A stretch of DNA of 36,019 nt from Candidatus Peribacteria bacterium RIFCSPHIGHO2_01_FULL_51_35 (GCA_001787535.1 MFXP01000005.1:1-36019), one strand, 5' to 3'; counted from the first letter of the stretch, positions 6,106 through 14,229 are shown. The notes: generated from the sequence alone by a model not told the origin. Made by a program: numbers and translations.

Positions 6106-9100
6106 TTAACTACACCCTGAAGTCGCACCACAATCCAAACAGACCTCACAGCTGCCATTGCGCTTCATCTTCATGCTGCCGCAGCCGCTGCAGAGGCTGC
6201 CTGTGAAGCCCTGGAGTTTGGCTTGCTGCTGCTTCGTCTCGGACGTGGCGACTGCGGACACCGCGTGCTCGATTTCTTTGGACGTTTTTTGGTCGACGGC
6301 CGTCGCAATATTCATCGTGTGAACGGAAGCGCCTTCATCGACAATCGGGAGGCGCATAGCGAACGCATCTTTGCTCTTTGTCCCTTCACTGTACGCCTTG
6401 TCGACAAGATCGCTGTTGTGGAAGTGTTTGGCTTTTTCCTTCGTGAGGAACTTGAGGGCAAGCCAGCGTGCCAGGTAATCCATGATGCTCGTGACGATGG
6501 GAATCTCTTTGTTTGAGGTCATGCCCATCGGTTCAAAGCGTTGACGTACGAGCTTTTCGCAGAGGACTTCCAGAGGAACGCCGTACTGCAAGTTCATGGA
6601 GAGCGAAAGTGCCAACGTATCCATAACACCCGAGAGTGTTGTGCCTTCTTTGTTCATCTTGATAAAGATCTCTCCCGGAGTGCCGTCTTCGTACATGCCG
6701 ACATGCAAGTAGCCTTCGTGACCTGCAACCGCAAACTTGTGTGCGATGGCCATGCGTTCCTCGGGCAATTTCCTGCGACGCGGCACTTCTTTCACGATAA
6801 TCTTCTCGACAATCTTTTCCACAACTTCATCTTTCTTGGATTCCTTCTTGTCCGATTTGTTGCTGAGCGCCTGACTGAGTTTCGATCCATCGCGATAGAG
6901 TGCGTTGGCCTTCAGGCAGAGCTTCCAGCTGAGGAAATACGCTTGTTTGATGTCCTCCACCGTCGCCTCGTTCGGGAGGTTGATGGTTTTGCTGATGGCC
7001 CCCGAGATGAACGGCTGCGATGCCGCCATCATGCGGATGTGGCCTTCGGCGGAGATGAACCTCTTGCCGATTTTGCCGCACTTGTTGGCGCAATCGAACA
7101 CGGGGAGATGCTCGTCTTTGAGGAGCGGCGCACCTTCCACCGTCATGTGTCCGCAGATCACGACGTTCGCTTCATCTATTTCATTTTGACTGAATCCAAG
7201 CGCGCGGAGCAGGTTGAAGTTGAAGTCGCCGGTTTGTTCTTCTGTGAAGCCGAGGCGCTTCATGGTTTCATCACCGAGTGTCCATTTGTTAAAGGCGAAC
7301 GGAATCTCGAAGACCTGCGGCAGGTTCTTCTCCACTTTGGCGATATCGCTGTCCGTGAATCCTTTCGCTTTCAATGTGTCGCGGTTGATGTGCGGCGCTC
7401 CCTGCAAGCTGAGCGTTCCCATCACGTACTTCATGATGTCTTTCATTTCCATCTCGCTGTACTCCAAGTTTTGGAGAGCAGGCTTCACCGACTGGTTCGC
7501 GATCTTCATGTAGCCGCCGCCCGCGAGCTTTTTGAATTTCACGAGTGCGAAGTCCGGTTCCACGCCGGTCGTGTCGCAGTCCATGAGGAGTCCGATGGTG
7601 CCGGTGGGCGCGATGACGGTGACTTGCGCATTGCGGTAGCCGAATTTTTCGCCGCGAGCCAAGGCGCGATCCCAGCATTCTTTGGCAGGTTCCAATAAAT
7701 ACGACGGACATTCCTTTTGATGGATGCCGACGGGTGTCACGTGCAACTCTTCGTATTCCTTCACCGGCGCATCGTAGGCGGCGCGGCGGTGATTGCGCAT
7801 CACACGGAGCATGTGCTCGCGATTCTTCTCGAAGTTCGGGAACGCACCCAAATGCTCCGCCATCTCTGCGGATGTCGCGTAGCTTTCGCCGGTGAGGATT
7901 CCCGTGAGCGCACCGCAGATGGCACGGCCTTGTGCGGAATCGTACGGAATACCCATCTGCATGAGCATCGCGCCCAGGTTTGCGTAGCCGAGCCCGAGTG
8001 TGCGGAAGCGGTACGACAGATCTGCGATCTCACGGCTCGGGAACTGCGCCATGAGGACGGAAATTTCCAGCACGATGGTCCAGAGGCGTGCTGCGTGCTT
8101 GTAGCGCTCGACTTCGAATGTTCCATGCTCCGCATCAAAAAACTTGAGCAAGTTCAGCGATGCCAAGTTGCAAGCCGTGTTGTCCAGGAACATGTACTCA
8201 CTGCACGGGTTGCTTGCATTGATACGTCCGTCTTCGGGACACGTGTGCCAGTCATTGATGGTGGTGTCGTACTGCAATCCCGGATCCGCACATGCCCAGG
8301 CGGCGTAGCCGATCTCGTCCCACAGGACGCGCGCTTTGAGCGTTTTGGAAGGCACAGGGGCACGATCTTCCTTGGCAGCCTTTTTGAGTTCCGTTCTCCA
8401 GTACAAGTTCCAATCGCCGTCTTTGGAGACGGAGTCGAAGAAGTCATGAGAAACACGCACAGAGTTATTCGAGTTCTGTCCGGAAACGGTGAGGTACGCC
8501 TCGCCGTTGTAGTCCGTGTCGTAGCCGGCCGCCACGAGCGCCGCAACTTTCTTCTCCTCATTCACTTTCCAATTGATGAATTCCTCGATGTCCGGATGGT
8601 CGATGTTTAAGCACACCATCTTCGCAGCTCTGCGCGTAGTTCCGCCGGATTTGATGGCTGCAGCCGCACGGTCGCCGATTTTCAGGAAGCTCATAAGACC
8701 GGAGCTTTTTCCGCCACCGGACAGCGGCTCGCCATTGCCACGGAGATTGCTGAAGTTCGTTCCCGTGCCGGAGCCGAATTTGAACAGACGCGCCTCGCGC
8801 ACCCACAAATCCATGATGCCACCTTCATTCACCATGTCATCATCCACAGACTGGATGAAGCAGGCATGCGGCTGTGGATGCGTGTACGCGTCCTCGCTTC
8901 GTTTCACTTCGCCCGTTTCGGGCTCACAGTAATAGTGTCCCTGTGCGGGACCCGTGATGCCGTAGGCATAGTGCAAACCCGTGTTGAACCACTGCGGACT
9001 ATTGGGTGCCGCCATCTGGTGTACCAGCATGTAGCTGAGTTCATCTTCAAACGCCTGCGCATCCTGGGCCGTTTCAAAGTAGCCATATTGCTGTCCCCAG

Positions 9101-9501
9101 TGCCTCCAGCATCCAGCAAGCCGGCGGACGACTTGTTTCACGCTGCGTTCGGGGCCACGTACCACTTCTCCCTTTGCATCCATAATCACATTCCCCTTCT
9201 CGTCATACTGCGGCACCCCTGCCTTGCGGAAATATTTGCTGACGACGATGTCCGTGGCCACTTGGCTCCAGCTTGCGGGGATCTCCGCTCCTTGCATCTC
9301 GAACACCACCGATCCGTTGGTATTTGCGATCTTGCTGACACGCCGTTCGTAGGTCACTTCCTCCAGCGGATCGTTGCCCGGCGTCGTGAACATGCGGCGG
9401 ATGGAGAGGCCTCCCCCTTTCCCTTTTTTCGCAAGACTCTTCGACGGTCGGGTTTCCCCTTTGGAAGCGGATGAAACAGAGGAAAGCGTCGAAGGGTTCA
9501 T
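6106..9501 (-). CDS. nrdJ: Adenosylcobalamin-dependent (class II) ribonucleotide reductase
   Basis: 1131 aa. It reduces ribonucleotides to deoxyribonucleotides using adenosylcobalamin to generate the thiyl radical, supplying DNA precursors without oxygen dependence. Visible features: FTTPGNDPLEEVTYERR near residue 38, the SWSQVATDIVVSKYF block, KFGSGTGTN near 241-249, the radical-site motif NPCSE with C433, redox partners C214 (HACFIQS) and C444 (TACNLAS), and a C-terminal zinc ribbon (C1104/C1107, C1118/C1121/C1124) that probably shuttles reducing equivalents. The frame stays open to 9903, but the extra residues translate a palindromic repeat; the ATG at 9501 fits the family. No NrdA/B or NrdD is nearby. 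The cell must obtain B12, since no synthesis gene is visible here. Flanking composite repeats suggest the locus may have moved. Confidence 0.95.
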   Translation of the reverse strand: MNPSTLSSVSSASKGETRPSKSLAKKGKGGGLSIRRMFTTPGNDPLEEVTYERRVSKIANTNGSVVFEMQGAEIPASWSQVATDIVVSKYFRKAGVPQYDEKGNVIMDAKGEVVRGPERSVKQVVRRLAGCWRHWGQQYGYFETAQDAQAFEDELSYMLVHQMAAPNSPQWFNTGLHYAYGITGPAQGHYYCEPETGEVKRSEDAYTHPQPHACFIQSVDDDMVNEGGIMDLWVREARLFKFGSGTGTNFSNLRGNGEPLSGGGKSSGLMSFLKIGDRAAAAIKSGGTTRRAAKMVCLNIDHPDIEEFINWKVNEEKKVAALVAAGYDTDYNGEAYLTVSGQNSNNSVRVSHDFFDSVSKDGDWNLYWRTELKKAAKEDRAPVPSKTLKARVLWDEIGYAAWACADPGLQYDTTINDWHTCPEDGRINASNPCSEYMFLDNTACNLASLNLLKFFDAEHGTFEVERYKHAARLWTIVLEISVLMAQFPSREIADLSYRFRTLGLGYANLGAMLMQMGIPYDSAQGRAICGALTGILTGESYATSAEMAEHLGAFPNFEKNREHMLRVMRNHRRAAYDAPVKEYEELHVTPVGIHQKECPSYLLEPAKECWDRALARGEKFGYRNAQVTVIAPTGTIGLLMDCDTTGVEPDFALVKFKKLAGGGYMKIANQSVKPALQNLEYSEMEMKDIMKYVMGTLSLQGAPHINRDTLKAKGFTDSDIAKVEKNLPQVFEIPFAFNKWTLGDETMKRLGFTEEQTGDFNFNLLRALGFSQNEIDEANVVICGHMTVEGAPLLKDEHLPVFDCANKCGKIGKRFISAEGHIRMMAASQPFISGAISKTINLPNEATVEDIKQAYFLSWKLCLKANALYRDGSKLSQALSNKSDKKESKKDEVVEKIVEKIIVKEVPRRRKLPEERMAIAHKFAVAGHEGYLHVGMYEDGTPGEIFIKMNKEGTTLSGVMDTLALSLSMNLQYGVPLEVLCEKLVRQRFEPMGMTSNKEIPIVTSIMDYLARWLALKFLTKEKAKHFHNSDLVDKAYSEGTKSKDAFAMRLPIVDEGASVHTMNIATAVDQKTSKEIEHAVSAVATSETKQQQAKLQGFTGSLCSGCGSMKMKRNGSCEVCLDCGATSGCS

Positions 9502-9589
9502 GGGTACGAAAAGGAAGGGAAACACAATATGTTGATATAAACAGGCAACAACGACACAAGATATTGACCTTCCGCCCTCGGCGCAAGAA

Positions 9590-9595
9590 ATTATA
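9590..9595 (-). promoter_or_regulatory. -10 box for nrdJ
   Basis: TATAAT on the minus strand, preceded by TG, with a poor -35. The predicted leader is about 80 nt. It contains no recognisable cobalamin-riboswitch core and no Shine-Dalgarno at the ATG. Confidence 0.4.
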
Positions 9596-9728
9596 CAAAG
9601 ATTCTGTGGACAGAAAACGCGGACTTTATCGAAACGTCGAAGTGGAAGAAAAAGGTCACTTGGCTGAAAGAGTTTTCGCAAAAAATAGGAGGGGCATCCG
9701 CGCGCCAGTAGGCGAGAAAAATAGGAGG

Positions 9729-9910
9729 GAGGGGTGGCGCGCCACTGGGGGTGAAGGGGAAGCCCCTGTTTTCCGTCCCGCAAGAGCGGGACGGATGTCG
9801 AACGAGCCGAGCCGAAGCCTTGGAGGCTCGGCGAGGAGACACAGGGGCGGGCGGAGGAGCTTTGGCGCGCCGGCGTTTTGGCTCCACCTTTGTCGCCGGA
9901 CAAAGGTGGA
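9729..9910. repeat. Composite palindromic repeat region, right of nrdJ
   Basis: Occupies the gene-free stretch upstream of nrdJ (9502-9939). In order: GTGGCGCGCCAC (9734-9745), GGGGGTGAAGGGG, a 9-bp hairpin CCGTCCCGC/GCGGGACGG (9773-9794), GC-rich CGAGCC repeats, GGCGCGCC, and a 12-bp hairpin with arms TCCACCTTTGTC/GACAAAGGTGGA (9883-9910). Order and orientation match the region left of nrdJ (5785-6103), while the hairpin arms differ in sequence. No gene is supported here. Confidence 0.65.
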
Positions 9911-9939
9911 AAAACAAGAATGAATCTCTTTTAAAAAAT

Positions 9940-10341
9940 TTATACCGAATCATTGTCCTCCTCATCCCCAGGAAATTCATACCGCTGTGCCTCCAGATCC
10001 AGATACGTGAAAGGATGCTCGACCCCGGGATTCTCCCCCATGATGTCTTCCATATGTCTTTTCATATCATCATCGCTCCTTTCATTTTCACAGGCGAGCA
10101 AATCAGCGAGCAACACCCGGCATTTTTCTCGATCGGGAAAATACTCTGCAAACGAATCTATGTTCTGATACCCCTCCACCATCCACTCTGGCGCAGTTCC
10201 TTCCTCCACGCGATGTTGAATAAGTTTGCGGAACAAGGAATGCTGCTCATCGACATCATTACGCGACAGAGCTGCTTCTATTCGTTTCTCACCGAGTTGA
10301 CGATAGGCTTCAATATCCGGGTGAAACTGTCTTTTCGCCAT
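9940..10341 (-). CDS. Hypothetical acidic protein, 133 aa
   Basis: A soluble, helical, Asp/Glu-rich protein with no signal peptide. The N-terminus FHPDIEAYRQLGEKRIEAALSR resembles a small helical adaptor, and the C-terminus is very acidic (GDEEDNDS). A TACAAT box ends 6 nt before the ATG, so a leaderless mRNA is possible, though the -35 is poor. It is divergent from the FMN-reductase-like gene at 10414. No family recognised. Confidence 0.6.
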   Translation of the reverse strand: MAKRQFHPDIEAYRQLGEKRIEAALSRNDVDEQHSLFRKLIQHRVEEGTAPEWMVEGYQNIDSFAEYFPDREKCRVLLADLLACENERSDDDMKRHMEDIMGENPGVEHPFTYLDLEAQRYEFPGDEEDNDSV

Positions 10342-10397
10342 GATGTCATTGTATCTCTTTGAGCGCGAACAAAGAAACGGACGGGCTCATTCATTTC

Positions 10398-10406
10398 TGC
10401 TAGTCT
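10398..10406 (+). promoter_or_regulatory. Extended -10 element before the FMN-reductase-like gene
   Basis: TGCTAGTCT, an extended -10 of the TGn-TAnnnT form, ends 7 nt before the ATG at 10414. No good -35 is visible, as expected for extended -10 promoters. It predicts a leaderless mRNA. Confidence 0.4.
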
Positions 10407-10413
10407 CCCTTTT

Positions 10414-11088
10414 ATGAACATTCTCATGATCGTCGCCGGCAACAATGAACCAAGTAACAGCAACATGCTGGCAGACGCCTTTATAGAGGGCATGCGTCCG
10501 CACCCGAATCTCACGATCGAAAAGCGCAAGCTTAAGGACTTGAAGATCGATCACTTTCACTTGGGACATTACGAAGACAATGCAGTGGATGAACCGGACT
10601 TCCGGATGCTGAAGGATCTGATCCTGAAGGCTGACGGCATCGTCATTGCGACTCCCATGTGGAATTTCAGCGTCCCCGCACACCTGAAAAATTTGATCGA
10701 CCGCATGGGGGCTTTCGGCCTGAATAAAGAAACACGCAGCCGCGGCACACTGAAGAAAAAACCCTTCTTCGTCATCTACACGGGCGGTGCATCCACCGTC
10801 GCCTGGAAAGGGCTCATGCGCATCACCACAAGCCATGTGATCGCCGGCATTCACTATTTTGACGGCTCGTACCTGGGAGCCCATTTCGAACCGAAATGCA
10901 TCCCCAGCAGAGGCAAGTTCGGCCTGGTTGTGGATCAGCGTCCACAGAGCATTGCCTTGGTAAAGAAGAAAGGAGCTGCCTTTGCCCGCGCGGTGCAACG
11001 GTTCGTGGATACTGGGAAGATTCCCCTCAAACGCGTGATCGTTCGCAAAATCATGAAACTGGGCGAAGCGATTGTTGAGAAGTTCTAG
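10414..11088 (+). CDS. NAD(P)H-dependent FMN reductase / flavodoxin-fold oxidoreductase
   Basis: 224 aa. The flavodoxin-like fold is shown by MNILMIVAGNNEPSNSN (FMN phosphate loop), the FMN-binding TPMWNFSVPAHLKNLIDRM typical of the NAD(P)H dehydrogenase (quinone)/NADPH-dependent FMN reductase superfamily, and FFVIYTGG. Such cytosolic enzymes transfer electrons from NAD(P)H via FMN to quinones, nitro or azo compounds; the actual substrate cannot be told. The C-terminal 60 residues are basic and less typical. It stands alone with its own probable extended -10 promoter and no Shine-Dalgarno. It might serve redox defence together with the FNR-like protein at 25537, but no link is visible. Confidence 0.8.
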   Translation: MNILMIVAGNNEPSNSNMLADAFIEGMRPHPNLTIEKRKLKDLKIDHFHLGHYEDNAVDEPDFRMLKDLILKADGIVIATPMWNFSVPAHLKNLIDRMGAFGLNKETRSRGTLKKKPFFVIYTGGASTVAWKGLMRITTSHVIAGIHYFDGSYLGAHFEPKCIPSRGKFGLVVDQRPQSIALVKKKGAAFARAVQRFVDTGKIPLKRVIVRKIMKLGEAIVEKF

Positions 11089-11099
11089 TGCACTGAATC

Positions 11100-11128
11100 T
11101 TGACAGGAAAGACAAGTTTTATTAACAT
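11100..11128 (+). promoter_or_regulatory. Leaderless promoter of the gene at 11137
   Basis: TTGACA (11100-11105), exactly 17 nt, TAACAT (11123-11128), then 8 nt to the ATG. A perfect -35 with a moderate -10; no Shine-Dalgarno. Confidence 0.65.
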
Positions 11129-11136
11129 ACTCTCTT

Positions 11137-11643
11137 ATGAACACACCTAAAACCACTAGAGTTCTTAATCAGGAAGAATTGGCGCATGACCTTCTGAAGG
11201 CAGATGAAAATGATGGCGAACAGAAAGGGATAGCTTCATTGCGTCGCAATCTGGATTTCCGCCAACTGCACCTGCCGCAACAGGTGAATACAGCTATCCA
11301 AAACCGTACCGATAGAACATATCGATACTCCATGCAGCTCTTCCAAAATGGAACGAAGCAGGATGTCGAGATTCAAGGACGGGATATTGGAAGTGCATCG
11401 CAACGAGAATTGCATAGCGGCTCGGATAAATTTTGTTACGAGCGCTGGATGAACGGAAATACCGGTAACGAACTGGTTCGCTCCGGAATGTACTTCCACG
11501 GCGGACAGCAACTGCGCCTCTCGGAAATCACATTGCCGAATGATATTCGAAAAGCGTTGGAAGAGATCGGTTGTGTCAGCCTCATCCGTAGGCCAAGTGG
11601 CGAATGGGAACCAATGTTAAAATCCGATTGTCACTTTGATTAA
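11137..11643 (+). CDS. Hypothetical protein, 168 aa
   Basis: A soluble protein of mixed charge, with no signal peptide and no recognised domain. The N-terminus is helical (LNQEELAHDLLKADENDGEQ); the middle (YRYSMQLFQNGTKQDVEIQGRDIG) looks like beta strands. A clean promoter and ATG-proximal -10 support expression and this start. The stop overlaps the convergent ribD stop (TTAA, 4-nt shared region at 11640-11643), an unusually tight 3' end. Function unknown. Confidence 0.6.
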   Translation: MNTPKTTRVLNQEELAHDLLKADENDGEQKGIASLRRNLDFRQLHLPQQVNTAIQNRTDRTYRYSMQLFQNGTKQDVEIQGRDIGSASQRELHSGSDKFCYERWMNGNTGNELVRSGMYFHGGQQLRLSEITLPNDIRKALEEIGCVSLIRRPSGEWEPMLKSDCHFD

Positions 11644-12620
11644 CCGAGAAGCAAGACGTCTTCATCAATAAATCCTGACGAGTGGAAAGCTTCCCACGTC
11701 TTTGAACCTCCTTCCACAAGTAGGCTCGTGATTCCAAAGAAATCTTCTTTCGGTGTGGTAAGAACTTTCCAAAGGTGATCCCAAGAGAAATTGGATCCTT
11801 CCATGGGAATTCCTTCCAGACGAATCCCCTTCTCTTTCAATGCTTTCGCATAATCTGAAGTTGCTGATTTGTCGGATATGATGACAATCGTTCGAGCTCG
11901 ATGCTCATCACAAAGAACATTCGATGCTTCCGGAATCCGCACTGATCGATCCAAAATGATTCTGTAAGGTTGAACAAATTTTTTATTCAATTCATGTAAC
12001 GTCAAACGAGGATTATCGTTCGTGATCGTCCCGACACCCACAAGAATCGCATCATGTTTCGCACGAAGCCATTCATGTGACCAAGCATCCTGTTCCTTCG
12101 ATGTGATCTTCAACGGCGAGCCATCCGGCTTTGCGATAGATCCATCGCGCGCCTGAGCCTTCTTGAGTGTGATCCAAGGTCGTCCTTTTGTGCGGAGATT
12201 GATGTATCCCCTATTCAGCCGCTCACACTCTGCTCGCAGAACAGGACCGATAATATTCACACCTTTGGCTTTCAAGATCTCTATTCCCTTTCCGGAAACA
12301 CGAGGATCGGGATCCATCATGCCAAAAACAACATTTTTGATGCCACGCTCAAGAATGATGTCTGTGCACGGCGGTGTCTTCCCCGTGTGGCAACACGGCT
12401 CCAAGTTAACATAAAGTATATCCTCTGAATAAATTTCTTGATCAAATTTTTCCAGTAACTCTCGCTCTGAATGGTTATTACCAAACTTTTTATGTGATGC
12501 TTCTGCTTTCACCTTTCCATCACGAACAAGGAAAGATCCAACCAATGCGCCATTACCGACAAATCCCCTGCCCTCTTCGGCCAGCTCCAAGCAGCGGTGC
12601 ATGAAATGTTCGTGATTCAT
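11640..12620 (-). CDS. ribD: RibD-like deaminase/reductase, short at the C-terminus
   Basis: 326 aa. The N-terminal cytidine-deaminase-type domain has the zinc ligands H50 (in HSE, with catalytic E52 in place of the usual HAE), C76 and C85 in the EPCCHTGKTPPC motif. The C-terminal reductase domain shows ITLKKAQARDGSIA and DAILVGVGTITNDNPRLT. RibD carries out two steps of riboflavin synthesis: deamination of the GTP-cyclohydrolase II product, then side-chain reduction. The usual family length is about 360; this protein ends at FIDEDVLLLG, roughly 30 residues early, losing the last reductase strand. No ribE/ribB/ribH is adjacent. A TATACT box ends 6 nt before the ATG and lies partly inside the upstream gene's last codons. 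Confidence 0.88.
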   Translation of the reverse strand: MNHEHFMHRCLELAEEGRGFVGNGALVGSFLVRDGKVKAEASHKKFGNNHSERELLEKFDQEIYSEDILYVNLEPCCHTGKTPPCTDIILERGIKNVVFGMMDPDPRVSGKGIEILKAKGVNIIGPVLRAECERLNRGYINLRTKGRPWITLKKAQARDGSIAKPDGSPLKITSKEQDAWSHEWLRAKHDAILVGVGTITNDNPRLTLHELNKKFVQPYRIILDRSVRIPEASNVLCDEHRARTIVIISDKSATSDYAKALKEKGIRLEGIPMEGSNFSWDHLWKVLTTPKEDFFGITSLLVEGGSKTWEAFHSSGFIDEDVLLLG

Positions 12621-12626
12621 AGGATC

Positions 12627-12632
12627 AGTATA
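12627..12632 (-). promoter_or_regulatory. -10 box for ribD
   Basis: TATACT on the minus strand, 6 nt before the ribD ATG, located between the start of ribD and the stop of the YerC-like gene. The -35 is not convincing; it predicts a leaderless transcript independent of the upstream gene. Confidence 0.4.
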
Positions 12633-12638
12633 GCTCCT

Positions 12639-13040
12639 TCATTTCTGCAAATACTTCTGGAGAACCGTTGCCGGCTTCACACCTTCATCTTTTGCTTTTT
12701 CTGCTGCGGACACAGCCTCCTTCACCATCATCCTATGGTGCCGATGCACATTGAAGAACTTCCGATAACCACCTTCTCCATTCTCGATTGATTTGGCCAC
12801 ACGTGTCACTGTTGTGGTGCTAGCTCCTGTTAAACGAGCAACTTCCCTGTAACTCAATCCTTTTGCGAGGAGTCGTGCCACTTCTAACCGTTCAGAAAAA
12901 GCTTGTAACTCAGAGAGTGTGGCGACGTCTCGCAAAAAATTGGCGAGATCAGTCTCGCTTTTATTTGTAAGGAACGCTGTGCATAGCTGTTTAAACCACG
13001 GTTCCTTTCGCCAACTATCTTCGATAAAGCGACGTTTCAT
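12639..13040 (-). CDS. TrpR-like regulator, YerC/YecD family
   Basis: 133 aa. The core ELQAFSERLEVARLLAKG followed by the helix-turn-helix LSYREVARLTGASTTTVTRV and IENGEGGYRKFF is characteristic of the YerC/YecD group of TrpR-related DNA-binding proteins. Unlike tryptophan repressor proper, the ligand, if any, is unknown. The C-terminal extension beyond residue about 100 is basic and helical (VKEAVSAAEKAKDEGVKPA). It lies directly upstream of ribD on the same strand (18 nt apart), so it may control or be cotranscribed with it. A TATCCT box ends 7 nt before the ATG, and an 8-bp inverted repeat overlaps the expected -35, fitting autoregulation (inference). Confidence 0.85.
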   Translation of the reverse strand: MKRRFIEDSWRKEPWFKQLCTAFLTNKSETDLANFLRDVATLSELQAFSERLEVARLLAKGLSYREVARLTGASTTTVTRVAKSIENGEGGYRKFFNVHRHHRMMVKEAVSAAEKAKDEGVKPATVLQKYLQK

Positions 13041-13047
13041 GGTCAGG

Positions 13048-13115
13048 AGGATAAAGATGAAAGGAAAGTGCCTGCACGCCGTAGCTCATCCATACGACTA
13101 GATCGAACAGGCACT
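13048..13115 (-). promoter_or_regulatory. Promoter region with inverted repeat upstream of the YerC-like gene
   Basis: The -10 TATCCT is at 13053-13048. Arms AGTGCCTG (13067-13074) and CAGGCACT (13108-13115) form an inverted repeat 33 nt apart; the near arm covers the expected -35 position. It could be a two-site operator for a TrpR-like dimer or an RNA stem. I considered and rejected a tRNA here. Confidence 0.4.
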
Positions 13116-13231
13116 AACTTTCGTTATCGGTAATGTAGACGATGAGCGAAGGTGTGTCAACGTGTTAACACAGTAGTATCAACTCAAAAGGACCGCCTAC
13201 TCACCTAACGCACCCAAGGGGCGGGGATCCC

Positions 13232-13843
13232 TTATATGAGCCAAAAACTACCTAGTATTATTCTCGATATACTCTTTCCTCCAGGCCTCTCTATTTCCCC
13301 CGTCCCCCATCGTTCAGAGAAAGAATGAATGCCCGCTTTTTCGACATAGCCTTTCTGTTGAACGAGTTTGAACGGGAAGACGGAGATAAATAATAGAAGT
13401 AAACCAGCGATGAGAAGGTAGAACGATGTGTTGGAAATTTTATCTGGCCATTCAACTATTTTCCTATCTGCGTTTTGGAAGTCCTCTAAGGCAGAATCGA
13501 AGTTCAAATCCTTTTTCAGTTTTCCCTTAATCTCACGGATTCTATCACCAGCTTCTTTTAAGAATTTATGGGCGGTTCGGAGAATCCATTCTGTTCCAAT
13601 AAGTCCTGTTATTACAGAGACAAATAGTAGCGTGTAAGCGACGAGAAAGAGGCTAGGGAAGTTCACATATTTATCGGCAAAGGGGAGAACTGCTGTGAGA
13701 ATGGTTAATGTTGCCAGTGGCAATTTGTTTCTATGTTTCCGCAGCTCCTCTAAAACCTCTAATTCCTTGTCTGATATTTTCTCATACGCCTCTAGCAAGA
13801 GTTTTTGGAAAGCCTTAATTCGTTCAAAGTCTTTGTCGTCCAT
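13232..13843 (-). CDS. Three-helix membrane protein, AT-rich
   Basis: 203 aa from the ATG at 13843, supported by GGAG 5 nt upstream; a longer frame reaches 13882 but adds residues without support. A charged, amphipathic N-terminal helix (DKDFERIKAFQKLLLEAYEKI) is followed by hydrophobic segments at PLATLTILTAVLPF, SLFLVAYTLLFVSVITGLIG and FYLLIAGLLLLFISVFPF, with a charged coiled region between the second and third. Base composition and codon use are visibly more AT-rich than in neighbouring genes, suggesting recent acquisition. No family recognised; effector-like membrane proteins of defence systems can look similar, but nothing here supports that. Confidence 0.65.
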   Translation of the reverse strand: MDDKDFERIKAFQKLLLEAYEKISDKELEVLEELRKHRNKLPLATLTILTAVLPFADKYVNFPSLFLVAYTLLFVSVITGLIGTEWILRTAHKFLKEAGDRIREIKGKLKKDLNFDSALEDFQNADRKIVEWPDKISNTSFYLLIAGLLLLFISVFPFKLVQQKGYVEKAGIHSFSERWGTGEIERPGGKSISRIILGSFWLI

Positions 13844-13971
13844 TAGCACTCCAAATTGTAGAGTGACAGCATAGTAACGCAAGTAAATCCATGTTCACGG
13901 GTGCGTTATGTATGTAGACGGTCTCAAGAGGAGACATATCAAAGTAAATGGCTTACATAAGGTCTTAATAT

Positions 13972-14023
13972 TGATCAAATTTTTTGATCATTATGGAAAA
14001 TTGTATTCTGTAAGGATTATAAT
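13972..14023 (+). promoter_or_regulatory. TATAAT promoter with upstream palindrome
   Basis: TATAAT at 14018-14023 is the -10 for the 47-aa gene; the -35 is poor. Just upstream, TGATCAAA (13972-13979) and TTTGATCA (13983-13990) form an 8-bp-arm palindrome with a 3-nt centre, located about 40-50 nt before the predicted start point. This is a typical position for an activator site compensating for a weak -35. Confidence 0.5.
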
Positions 14024-14067
14024 AGCTGCCAGGCTAATCGCTCATTCCTTTTGTAGGAGGCTCAGAT

Positions 14068-14211
14068 GTGAAAAAGAAGCTTAAGTGGCTGCTTGTAGCA
14101 GTTGCAACACTGGTTGCCGGATATGGCATCTTCACGGCAACAGAACCCGCTAACTATGTCCTCTGGGCTCTCATCTTTTGGTCGCTACTCCTAACAAAAG
14201 ACTATAAATGA
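14068..14211 (+). CDS. 47-aa membrane protein with strong Shine-Dalgarno
   Basis: GTG start at 14068, 7 nt after AGGAGG, the strongest ribosome-binding site in the window. The 47-aa product has a Lys-rich N-terminus (KKKLKW) and two short hydrophobic helices (LLVAVATLVAGYGIF and YVLWALIFWSLLL), ending in TKDYK. The overlapping ATG at 14066 reads straight into TGA, so GTG must be used. It has its own TATAAT promoter and a terminator 18 nt after the stop, making a compact monocistronic unit. Function unknown; a small envelope or regulatory peptide is likely. Confidence 0.75.
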   Translation: MKKKLKWLLVAVATLVAGYGIFTATEPANYVLWALIFWSLLLTKDYK

Positions 14212-14229
14212 GATCCACAGCTTGGGCAG

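Noticed and set aside
6541-7698. 385-codon plus-strand frame
   Set aside because: Antisense to nrdJ, which is certain; no independent support.
9730-9770. GCCACTGGGGG...GAAGGGGAAGCC resembling a cobalamin-riboswitch B12 box, near a B12-dependent enzyme
   Set aside because: It lies on the strand opposite to nrdJ transcription and is part of the composite repeat; no riboswitch core is visible on the minus strand.
9502-9903. N-terminal extension of the nrdJ frame
   Set aside because: Translates the palindromic repeat region; no family homology and the ATG at 9501 gives the expected start.
13061-13125. tRNA-like segment (GTAGCTCA and an 8-bp closing stem)
   Set aside because: No T-arm, no anticodon stem of correct size, and the closing stem encloses only 33 nt.
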